Of a stretch of 18,763 nucleotides of DNA, positions 5,989 through 12,777 are shown one piece after another. Under the pieces are notes generated by a model. That model had not been told where the DNA came from, ran no database searches, and was given only the letters and a program-made list of their open reading frames with translations. Within the stretch, counting starts at the first letter, position 1. Each line of letters begins with the position of its first letter. Source of the stretch: a bacterium (GTDB taxonomy: Bacteria > T1Sed10-126); the NCBI GenBank assembly GCA_003557545.1, contig PWOD01000189.1, positions 1 to 18,763 of the forward strand, read 5' to 3'. A program made the translations under genes and the position numbers.

Positions 5989-7371
5989 TTGGCCCATGAA
6001 GAGACTATCGCCGCTATCGCTACTGCTCCGGGTGAAGGAGGGATTGGTGTAATCAGATTGAGCGGGCCACAATCGCTGGCAGCAGTCCAGCAGATCAGTC
6101 CTGACTTCCCCCACAATCCCGAGCCCCGGAAAGCTTACCTGAGGACAATTCAAATCAACCACAACAGCGATCTTACAGATCAGGCCGTCCTCACCTATTT
6201 CAAAACACCTGCTTCCTACACCGGTGAAGATGTTGTGGAAATTTCCTGTCATGGCAGCCCCCTGCTGCTGCAGAAACTACTGCAGGAGCTACTAAAAATT
6301 CCTGACGTCCGACTGGCACGGCCGGGCGAATTTACACGACAGGCTTTTACTGCTGGAAAACTTGATCTGGCCCAGGCGGCGGCGGTGGGCAACTTAATTG
6401 CTGCTCGCTCTGAAGCAGCCCTTAGAGCCTCATCCAGGCAACTCAGCGGTGAACTTTCTAAACTGATCGAACAGCTTCGAGAAAAAGTTGTTACTATTCG
6501 CTGTCTGCTTGAAGCTTCACTCGATTTTAATGACGAAGATTCTGTCCAGGAACTGGACCTTGATCAGCTTGCTGAACAACTCCGGGAGGTGAACGCCAAA
6601 CTAACCGGCCTGATCGATCAAGGTGAGCTGGGAGAATTAATAACAAGCGGCTGTCAACTGGCCATTGTGGGCCCCCCAAATGTCGGAAAATCTAGTCTGT
6701 TTAACCTGTTACTAAAAAAGGATCGGGCGATTGTCACCGCTCAGCCCGGAACTACCCGTGATATTCTTCGGGAAGATATCTCGCTTCAGGGTATACCCAT
6801 AACCTTACATGATACTGCCGGCATCCATGAAGCGGCTGAAGAGATAGAAGCACATGGAGTAGAACGAAGTGAAGCAGCCCTGGAAACTGCTGATGCTGCA
6901 ATTTTTCTGCTTGATTCACGCTATCCACCCGGACAGAATGAACAACAGATTAACCAACTGATCCAACAGGCCAGGACACCGACAGTTGTAGTTTTAAATA
7001 AGATTGATCTTGAAGATCAGATCTCAGATTCAACTGTTGAAAAAAAGCTGGCCAGACCGGTAGACTGCCGGATCAGTGTGAAACAACGGATGGGAATCGA
7101 CAAACTGGAGAAGCAAATAGTACAAAAACTCTGGAGTGGAGAAGTTACTCTTGATAATCCGCTGGTTACCCGGGCTGAACAGATCGAACTATTAAAATCT
7201 GGCCGTGCCCATCTCAAAGCCGCGCTGACAAAATTAGACTGCCAGGATGAACTGACACTGATTGCTGAAGATCTCAGGTTATGTACTACTGAAATCAGCA
7301 AGATTATCGGCGAAATAAGCACGGAAGATATTCTTGATAGAATATTTTCCGATTTTTGCATCGGCAAATAA
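5989..7371 (+). CDS. mnmE: tRNA uridine-5-carboxymethylaminomethyl modification GTPase MnmE
   Basis: MnmE with MnmG installs the (carboxymethyl)aminomethyl group on wobble uridine 34 of several tRNAs, using GTP and a folate C1 unit. The 460-residue protein has the full layout: folate-binding N-domain (EETIAAIATAPGEGGIGVIR), helical domain, and inserted G domain with G1 GPPNVGKS (228-235), G2 TTRD (255-258), G3 DTAG (275-278) and G4 NKID (337-340). The C-terminal FCIGK carries the catalytic cysteine. Start TTG 5989 has AGGTG at 5976-5980 inside the end of khpB. mnmG, often next in line, is not here; the next plus-strand gene is recR. mnmE converges with gerM with only 15 bp between their stops and no evident terminator. 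Confidence 0.98.
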   Translation: MAHEETIAAIATAPGEGGIGVIRLSGPQSLAAVQQISPDFPHNPEPRKAYLRTIQINHNSDLTDQAVLTYFKTPASYTGEDVVEISCHGSPLLLQKLLQELLKIPDVRLARPGEFTRQAFTAGKLDLAQAAAVGNLIAARSEAALRASSRQLSGELSKLIEQLREKVVTIRCLLEASLDFNDEDSVQELDLDQLAEQLREVNAKLTGLIDQGELGELITSGCQLAIVGPPNVGKSSLFNLLLKKDRAIVTAQPGTTRDILREDISLQGIPITLHDTAGIHEAAEEIEAHGVERSEAALETADAAIFLLDSRYPPGQNEQQINQLIQQARTPTVVVLNKIDLEDQISDSTVEKKLARPVDCRISVKQRMGIDKLEKQIVQKLWSGEVTLDNPLVTRAEQIELLKSGRAHLKAALTKLDCQDELTLIAEDLRLCTTEISKIIGEISTEDILDRIFSDFCIGK

Positions 7372-7386
7372 ACCGTCCTTATCTCC

Positions 7387-7875
7387 TCAGGGCTGCAGCC
7401 GGCCCTCTGTCTCTCCTTCAACCATAATCATTACCTCGTCAACCGTAGAAAACTGGTTCAAACTTCTGGTAACCTGATCCTTTATAGCCAGCACCCAGGC
7501 CGAACCACCCGGTGGCTCGATCTCAGAACTAAAATCAACCCGGGCAACCCCCTCATCTATATCCAGTGACAATAGATCGGTTGCCGGATCAATCGCTGTT
7601 TGGAATCCCTGTTCTTCTTCTGCAGGAGTTGGTCCGGCAAGCAGTTGTTTCAACATTAATTCTTCCGGCTGCTGATCCGCTTCTAACCAGAGCTCCCTGG
7701 TTATATACTGTAAACTCTCCTGACCGTCAGAAACCACTATGAAGTACAATTTGACCGGCGTCCGCTCAACCTCCGCCTCGAAAAACTGTTCTTGCCGATC
7801 CGGGAGAATAAACTGAACCAGATAAACCAGCGCCAGAATAATTATCAATCCATAAATAATTTTTTTATAAAAAAT
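7387..7875 (-). CDS. GerM-domain exported/membrane-anchored protein, possible ATT start
   Basis: GerM domains occur in spore-coat/germination lipoproteins and in other secreted proteins; the biochemical role is not settled. The family pattern is visible: LKQLLAGPTPAEEEQGFQTA, LLSLDIDEGVARVDFSSE and the closing LNQFSTVDEVMIMVEGE. A single hydrophobic N-terminal helix (LIIILALVYLVQFIL) anchors or exports it; there is no lipobox. The first conventional start is TTG at 7848, which has no clear ribosome binding site and cuts into the helix. The frame stays open upstream, and a perfect AGGAGGG (complement of 7882-7888) lies 7 nt from an in-frame ATT at 7875; this would add the basic flank IFYKKIIYG. 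I therefore extend to 7875 tentatively. It converges with mnmE and diverges from recR. Sporulation itself is not shown by this gene alone. Confidence 0.85.
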   Translation of the reverse strand: MFYKKIIYGLIIILALVYLVQFILPDRQEQFFEAEVERTPVKLYFIVVSDGQESLQYITRELWLEADQQPEELMLKQLLAGPTPAEEEQGFQTAIDPATDLLSLDIDEGVARVDFSSEIEPPGGSAWVLAIKDQVTRSLNQFSTVDEVMIMVEGETEGRLQP

Positions 7876-7881
7876 CCTAAA

Positions 7882-7888
7882 CCCTCCT
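7882..7888 (-). promoter_or_regulatory. Strong ribosome binding site upstream of gerM-like gene
   Basis: On the minus strand this reads AGGAGGG. It is 7 nt from an in-frame ATT codon (first base 7875) and over 30 nt from the first conventional start codon (TTG 7848). It is the main argument for an ATT start. Confidence 0.6.
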
Positions 7889-7922
7889 GTGACTCTGGAA
7901 AAATCGCTTCGCTCAACTATCT

Positions 7923-7953
7923 ATTATGGTAAAATAAATTCTTACGGTGGCAA
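7923..7953 (-). promoter_or_regulatory. Weak candidate promoter for the gerM-like gene
   Basis: In the gerM/recR divergent intergenic region, the minus strand reads TTGCCA (7948-7953), a 19-nt spacer and CATAAT (7923-7928). The spacer is longer than ideal. On the plus strand the same AT-rich patch offers TAAAAT at 7930-7935 as a possible -10 for recR, and TTGACT at 7959-7964 is a -35-like match without a convincing partner. The rest of 7889-8034 shows no gene or strong hairpin. Confidence 0.3.
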
Positions 7954-8045
7954 CTCTTTTGACTGAGATTCGACACCAGACAAGTCAGATAAATCCAGTG
8001 GAATAACCGCTGAACAGATTATTAAAAACCAACGGAGGTTACCAG

Positions 8046-8660
8046 GTGAAAAGTTTTGAAGCTGCCGTTGACCGGCTCAGCAGATTACCCGGAATAGGTA
8101 AAAAATCAGCGCGCCGGATAGTTTTCCATCTGCTGTCGATAGCTGATGACCAGGTTGAAGAATTAACCGACGCCATCATCACGGCTAAATCTCAACTGGG
8201 ATACTGCAAACAATGCTACGGATTAAGTGAGACAGAGCTCTGTAAAATCTGTTCTAACAGCCAGCGCAACCCTGACCAGCTCTGCGTTGTTGCCTCGCCT
8301 GAAACAATTTTAAAAATCGAAAATACCGGAAAATTTAACGGACGGTATCATGTGCTGCGAGGACTCATATCACCACTGGACGGCATCGGCCCACAGCAGC
8401 TGACAATCAGCCAGTTAATCAACCGGCTGACAACCCCCAATGAAACTATTCAGGAGGTAATTTTTGCCTTTAATCCAACTAATGAGGGGGAAGTAACGAT
8501 CAACTACCTCCGCCAGCGGCTCCGGGATTATCCGATCAAACTCAGTCAGCTGGGCTACGGTCTGCCGGTTGGCAGTGATCTTGAATATACCGACAGAATG
8601 ACCCTTAATAAAGCTTTTGAAAACCGGATCAAACTTAACCCGGAGGCCGAAAACAGCTGA
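8046..8660 (+). CDS. recR: Recombination mediator protein RecR
   Basis: RecR acts with RecO (and RecF) to load RecA on gapped single-stranded DNA. The 204-residue protein shows all family parts: helix-hairpin-helix LPGIGKKSARR (14-24), a four-cysteine zinc site (C54, C57, C66, C69), a Toprim domain beginning near residue 78 (LCVVASPETILKIE), the characteristic SPLDGIGP, and FNPTNEGEVTINYL near its end. The start is GTG 8046 with GGAGG (8034-8038) upstream. The stop TGA overlaps the CTG start proposed for comEA (CTGA), implying translational coupling. In many genomes recR directly follows ybaB; here it follows mnmE and the divergent gerM gene. Confidence 0.97.
   Translation: MKSFEAAVDRLSRLPGIGKKSARRIVFHLLSIADDQVEELTDAIITAKSQLGYCKQCYGLSETELCKICSNSQRNPDQLCVVASPETILKIENTGKFNGRYHVLRGLISPLDGIGPQQLTISQLINRLTTPNETIQEVIFAFNPTNEGEVTINYLRQRLRDYPIKLSQLGYGLPVGSDLEYTDRMTLNKAFENRIKLNPEAENS
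8642..8646 (+). promoter_or_regulatory. Ribosome binding site supporting a CTG start for comEA
   Basis: GGAGG inside the 3' end of recR lies 10 nt before CTG 8657. The comEA frame has a stop at 8636-8638, and no ATG, GTG or TTG occurs between that stop and the CTG, so this site decides the start. Confidence 0.7.
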
Positions 8661-9289
8661 CCAACAACGCCCGCCTGGCTATTTTATTACTGGCAGCAGT
8701 TATCACAGGAGCGGCGGCTGCTTACCTGTTTTTTCCGCCGCTGCCGCCCGAGATAAGAACAACTAAAATTACCGAGCCGGCCCCTCGGATAACTGACTCT
8801 GAAGCTCCAGCGCCGCTCATCCGGGTAACAATTAATGGTTCAGGGATAACTAATCCAGGTATCTATCAGCTACCCGAGGACAGCGCGGTTATCGACCTGA
8901 TAGAAACCGCAGGAGGGCTCACACCAACCGCCTACAGGCTGGGACTTCCGGTCCACCAAAAACTCCATAACGGTCTACATCTAACTATTCCCAGCCAGAC
9001 TGCTTTTGATAAGATTAGACGGGGGCAACGGCCGTTAACCAGAACAGATTTAATCGCTTTTCAACTTGAAGAACAATCCGAGGAGCCCTCCTCAAAACTA
9101 ATAAATATCAATACAGCGGACCGAACAACTCTACAAAAACTGCCCGGCATCGGTGAGGAACTGGCCGCCAGAATTATCAACAGAAGAGAGGAAATCGGTG
9201 ATTTTCAAACCCCTGAAGAGATTCAGCAGGTCATGGGGATCGGCCGCGGAAGATATCGTCAGATAGCCGAACTAATTACGGTAAATTAA
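8657..9289 (+). CDS. comEA: ComEA-like competence/DNA-binding protein with SLBB and HhH domains, CTG start
   Basis: ComEA binds incoming double-stranded DNA outside the cytoplasmic membrane during transformation. I translated this frame directly: it is open for 210 codons and ends at TAA 9287-9289. An N-terminal membrane helix (ARLAILLLAAVITGAAAAYL, about 6-25) is followed by a Pro/Thr-rich linker, an SLBB domain at about 56-112 (IRVTINGSGITNPGIYQLP) and a helix-hairpin-helix pair at about 148-208 (INTADRTTLQKLPGIGEELA, then QQVMGIGRGRYRQI). This order is diagnostic of Firmicute ComEA. No ATG, GTG or TTG occurs in frame before the late VMGIG codon, so automated callers may miss the gene. CTG 8657 overlaps the recR stop and has GGAGG 10 nt upstream. 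comEC and comEB are not next to it; uraA converges 12 bp downstream. Confidence 0.92.
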   Translation: MTNNARLAILLLAAVITGAAAAYLFFPPLPPEIRTTKITEPAPRITDSEAPAPLIRVTINGSGITNPGIYQLPEDSAVIDLIETAGGLTPTAYRLGLPVHQKLHNGLHLTIPSQTAFDKIRRGQRPLTRTDLIAFQLEEQSEEPSSKLININTADRTTLQKLPGIGEELAARIINRREEIGDFQTPEEIQQVMGIGRGRYRQIAELITVN

Positions 9290-9301
9290 CGGATGGAAGA
9301 G

Positions 9302-10522
9302 TTATTCGCAGTCAGGCAACAGCTGGTTAAGCACTATTCCCACCACAGCAGCCACGACCATACCACTCATCTCAACACCCTTAACCGGTGTAAAACTTTC
9401 CAGTCCCACACCGACGATTAAAATTACACTGACAATCAAGAGATTCCTCGAACTTGTCATATCCACCTCATTATCAACCATAGTCCGTATACCAACAGCG
9501 GCAATCATTCCGTACAGCAGGATTGAAACACCACCAATTACCGACTCAGGGATCGTCTGAATAGCTGCTTCAACCTTCGGAATAAAGGCCAACAGAATCG
9601 CCCAGGCCGCCCCGATGCTAACAATTACTGTTGAATAAACCCCGGTCAGCGCCAGAACTCCAATATTTTCTCCATAGGTAGTTAATGACGGCCCACCAAG
9701 AAACCCGGAGATTATAGTTCCAAGACCCCCGCCGTAAAAAGTGGGGTCCAGACCTGGATCCCGTTTAACATCCCGGCCGATCGTATGACCGATCGCTAAA
9801 ATATCCCCCGTATGTTCGACAATTGATACAATCGCCGCCGGGGTTACTATCAATAAAACCTGCCAGTTAAAAGCCGGCAGGCTGAACCCCGGCCAGCCGA
9901 TCCAGGAAGCCTCGGCAATCATTTCAAAAGATATCAGGTCAAAAGCCATTGCTGCGGCGTAACCGCAGATTAGTCCAAGCAAAATCGGAATAACCCGACG
10001 AAAACCGCTGCCAAAGACAGTGATTGAGATTGTATAGAAAACAGTGATAAGTGCCACTGTCCAGTTAGTAGAACTCCAGTCGAGAGCCACCGGCGCAAGG
10101 GCCAGTCCAATCACCATAATTATCGGGCCGGTTACTACCGGAGGAAAGATTTTAGCAACATTATCAGCCCCAATTATCCGGATCATAAATCCAACTGCAA
10201 GGTAGACCAGGCCGGCTCCAATGATACCTGTCTGAGCGTGACGTAAACTCAATTCAGCCGAATTACTGACCAGAATAAGCGGCGCAATAAAAGCAAATGA
10301 TGAACCCAGAAAACCTGGTATTTTTCCGCCCGTAAATAGATGAAAAATCAAAGTTCCCAGACCAACACTGAAGAGCGTCGCAGAAACATTTAATCCGGTC
10401 AACAGAGGTACCAGTATGGTGGCTCCAAACATCGCCATCGTATGCTGTAAACCTAGAAAAAGTTTCTGAGGAAGGTTAAACGTGCCTGGTGCAGGAGTAC
10501 ATTCAAAGGTTGTCTGTTTCAT
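9302..10522 (-). CDS. uraA: Uracil permease, NCS2 family (UraA/PyrP)
   Basis: This is a proton-coupled uracil uptake transporter of the inner membrane. The 406-residue sequence is hydrophobic throughout, consistent with the 14-helix NCS2 fold. Family hallmarks: LGLQHTMAMFGATILVPLL near the N-terminus, IVEHTGD (E236, matching the substrate-binding Glu241 of E. coli UraA; the residue matching His245 is Asp240) and TTYGENIGVLALTGVYST (E284, matching Glu290). The nucleobase-binding GENIGV stretch favours uracil over xanthine or urate substrates. Start ATG 10522 has a GGAG about 10 nt upstream. It is the last of a co-directional minus-strand series after hpnE, with 45 bp between; no PyrR-type attenuator or purine/pyrimidine riboswitch can be fitted in that gap. 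Its stop faces comEA at 12 bp. Confidence 0.96.
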   Translation of the reverse strand: MKQTTFECTPAPGTFNLPQKLFLGLQHTMAMFGATILVPLLTGLNVSATLFSVGLGTLIFHLFTGGKIPGFLGSSFAFIAPLILVSNSAELSLRHAQTGIIGAGLVYLAVGFMIRIIGADNVAKIFPPVVTGPIIMVIGLALAPVALDWSSTNWTVALITVFYTISITVFGSGFRRVIPILLGLICGYAAAMAFDLISFEMIAEASWIGWPGFSLPAFNWQVLLIVTPAAIVSIVEHTGDILAIGHTIGRDVKRDPGLDPTFYGGGLGTIISGFLGGPSLTTYGENIGVLALTGVYSTVIVSIGAAWAILLAFIPKVEAAIQTIPESVIGGVSILLYGMIAAVGIRTMVDNEVDMTSSRNLLIVSVILIVGVGLESFTPVKGVEMSGMVVAAVVGIVLNQLLPDCE

Positions 10523-10567
10523 TAAAAATCAACTCCACTAAAAATTCTTTCAACCCAACTACAAGCT

Positions 10568-11866
10568 TTATTTTAGCTTATCCAGTTGATCTGCCAGCCG
10601 CCGGGCAACACTCTTACCGGAGCTGATTGCCGCCTCTATTGTGGCCGGCCAGTCCGGCACAGTCCAGTCTCCCGCCAGATAGATATTTTTAAACCCCAGA
10701 TCATTTCCAACCGGTGAACACTGTTGACCCGGAGGCCGCAGATAGGTTGCCCGGGGATTTTTAATTACCCGGTAGTTAGTAACCTTCTGGAAATTCAGCA
10801 ACCCTAACGATTCTAACTGCTGCAGACCCTGCCGGGCAATAGCTTCACCGGGTTCTGTAAGAAGATCATCTGCATTGCTTTTCAACAGCTGCAGATAGCC
10901 TTCACCCGGGCGATTCGGAGAATGACTGAACAGCCAGTCAAAAACTCCTGTTTCCAGCAGCATTGGAGAAACCACTCGCGGATCACTATCCAGCCGGTAA
11001 TGGACAGAAATTATCGGAGAAGCAGAAAAACTCTCTAAACTTTCAGATAAAGTTTTACTGTAGGACAGGGGAGATAACAGTTTTTGCAGCGACGGCGGCG
11101 GCAGAGCCAGAATCAATCTATGATAGTTAAAATGTTGACCGGTGGCCGCTTCAATCATCCGCTGATCCGGTCTAATACGGCTAATCCGACAGCCTGTAAG
11201 CAGTTTTATTCCGGTGGCCTCAAGCTGTTCAACCAGCTGCCCCACAACCGTCTTCAAAGATTCTCGAAAAAAATACAACTTAAGGCCATCAGTATCATTT
11301 AAAACAGCCTGCCCGAACCACTGTTGGAAAAACTCGAAATTTATCTTACGGGGAGAGGTATTAAAAACGCTACCGATAAAATTCGACCAGAATATCTCCC
11401 TTAAAGCTGCCGGTTGATTGAGCTCCAACCACTGCTGAAGATGATCATAGGCAGCCGGAGAGTCGGCCGGCAAGCATAAAATTTTCCAGCCGCCATAGAG
11501 AGCCTTAAGATAACTGCCTGCCCATCTTTTAAATAATTTAAACAATCCCATTGACCAGGGCAGGGTAACTGCTGGCAGTTCTGTTTGATCTTCCAGATAG
11601 AATCCCTCAGGACCCTTTAGTTGATGAGGAAGCAGCTCGCCGAAAAAATCCAGACTATTATGACAGCTGCCGGTAATAAGATGCTGAGCATTATCGACGG
11701 GATAGGGAAACTCCGGAAGTTGCCAGGAATTAAACCGGCCGCCAAAACCGGGGGCCGCTTCAAAAATCGTAATTTCCAGCTCTTCCGACTTAAAATATTT
11801 TGTTAAATAGAAGGCGGTACTCAGCCCGGCAAGACCACCGCCGACAATACCTACTCGAACAGACAA
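10568..11866 (-). CDS. hpnE: Hydroxysqualene dehydroxylase HpnE (FAD-dependent)
   Basis: HpnE reduces hydroxysqualene to squalene, the last step of the bacterial HpnCDE route. The 432-residue protein starts with a Rossmann FAD-binding fingerprint, GxGxxG at residues 9-14 in VGIVGGGLAGLSTAFYL, followed by the acidic strand end ITIFEA. A PYPVDNAQHLITGSCHNSL segment and the C-terminal flavin-contact motif NIYLAGDWTVPDWPATIEAA are characteristic of squalene/phytoene-desaturase-like amine oxidases. Start TTG 11866 overlaps the hpnD stop by 16 bp, and the order hpnC-hpnD-hpnE on one strand supports this function over a carotene desaturase. The ribosome binding site is weak (GAGACG), so coupling to hpnD is likely. 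Confidence 0.92.
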   Translation of the reverse strand: MSVRVGIVGGGLAGLSTAFYLTKYFKSEELEITIFEAAPGFGGRFNSWQLPEFPYPVDNAQHLITGSCHNSLDFFGELLPHQLKGPEGFYLEDQTELPAVTLPWSMGLFKLFKRWAGSYLKALYGGWKILCLPADSPAAYDHLQQWLELNQPAALREIFWSNFIGSVFNTSPRKINFEFFQQWFGQAVLNDTDGLKLYFFRESLKTVVGQLVEQLEATGIKLLTGCRISRIRPDQRMIEAATGQHFNYHRLILALPPPSLQKLLSPLSYSKTLSESLESFSASPIISVHYRLDSDPRVVSPMLLETGVFDWLFSHSPNRPGEGYLQLLKSNADDLLTEPGEAIARQGLQQLESLGLLNFQKVTNYRVIKNPRATYLRPPGQQCSPVGNDLGFKNIYLAGDWTVPDWPATIEAAISSGKSVARRLADQLDKLK

Positions 11867-12777
11867 TTTTCAGCGTCTCCCAGAGTAGCCCTCAAAACCT
11901 TCCACAATAAAACCGGATAAACTACAGATGAGATATCAAGCTGCGCTTCCCAGGGGTTAAAATCCGGTTGTTTTAATTGTTTTAAATAGTAGTTATACCT
12001 GGCAGTCATCATCCCGATAGTCAGCCGGTGGCGCCAGCCAAGCAGCGGTAAAAGCTCAAGTCCCTGACGATAGTTAACAGTCGAACGGTCAACAGCCTGA
12101 TGGAAAACCTGCTGCAATTCAACTGTCATTCGAGACTCTATCCAGCCTTCGACAGCTGCCTTATGACAGCCGTCAAAAATCGGGAGATAACAACGATCCC
12201 GCTGCCTATCCTCGGCCAGATCACGTAAAATATTGGTTAGCTGAACCGCCCGGGCCAGAGCTTTACCGGCCTCTGTCGCAGGCCCCGATGTTGTCCCGAA
12301 TATATGGAGCATGATTAGACCGACTGTACCGGCCACCAGATAACAATACCGATCTAATTCCTTCCAGCTTTCCACTCGTACCCTGCCGAGATCAAATCTC
12401 ATACCTTCGATTAATTGATAAAAATATTTGCGCGGTATCTGGTATTGTTCAATTAGATTCTCCATAGCCAACCAGAGCGCCCCGGAGCGCTCACCCGAAA
12501 TCCCCGCTTCTAACTTTGTTAACTCCTCCCGGCTGGCTGCCGGATCTTCCAGCTCATCGACCGCATCATCCACCCGCCGGCAAAAATAATAGACAGCAAA
12601 CAGGGCCTCCCGCTGCGGCCGGGAGAGAAAAATAAAGGCCGGGTGAAAACTACTGCCGGCCTCCAGACTTTTCTTCCGGCAAAAGGCAAAAGCCTCGCTA
12701 AGTTCAGCTGGTCGGTGGGCTGGAGATTCCGGCAAGACAGCGACACACTCCTTTAAATCCCAACCAGAGCTTATCAT
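11851..12777 (-). CDS. hpnD: Presqualene diphosphate synthase HpnD
   Basis: HpnD condenses two farnesyl diphosphates to presqualene diphosphate. The trans-isoprenyl synthase fold is evident from two Asp-rich motifs: DDAVDE at 70-75 in CRRVDDAVDELEDP, and DLAED at 186-190 in LTNILRDLAEDRQRDRCYLP. Also typical is the SFHPAFIFLSRPQREALFAV stretch just before the first motif. Length from ATG 12777 is 308 residues, slightly long; this start overlaps hpnC by 74 bp and has only a close AGGA. An in-frame TTG at 12735 with AAAGGAG about 12 nt upstream would trim 14 residues and could be the true start. Phytoene synthase shares the motifs, but the adjacent hpnC and hpnE make HpnD the best call. Confidence 0.9.
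   Translation of the reverse strand: MISSGWDLKECVAVLPESPAHRPAELSEAFAFCRKKSLEAGSSFHPAFIFLSRPQREALFAVYYFCRRVDDAVDELEDPAASREELTKLEAGISGERSGALWLAMENLIEQYQIPRKYFYQLIEGMRFDLGRVRVESWKELDRYCYLVAGTVGLIMLHIFGTTSGPATEAGKALARAVQLTNILRDLAEDRQRDRCYLPIFDGCHKAAVEGWIESRMTVELQQVFHQAVDRSTVNYRQGLELLPLLGWRHRLTIGMMTARYNYYLKQLKQPDFNPWEAQLDISSVVYPVLLWKVLRATLGDAENCLFE

Noticed and set aside
5608-6252. Minus-strand ORF of 214 codons spanning khpB and mnmE
   Set aside because: It lies antisense to two confidently identified genes, starts without a clear ribosome binding site and shows no recognisable domain.
7372-7386. Shared bidirectional terminator between mnmE and the GerM-like gene
   Set aside because: Only 15 bp separate the stops and no inverted repeat with a T-tract is visible.
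10523-10567. PyrR-type attenuator or riboswitch before uraA
   Set aside because: The 45-bp gap is too short and contains no stem-loop set or recognisable binding element.
12519-12746. Minus-strand ORF of 75 codons overlapping hpnD in another frame
   Set aside because: It reads the hpnD region in an alternative frame and has no independent start signal or domain.
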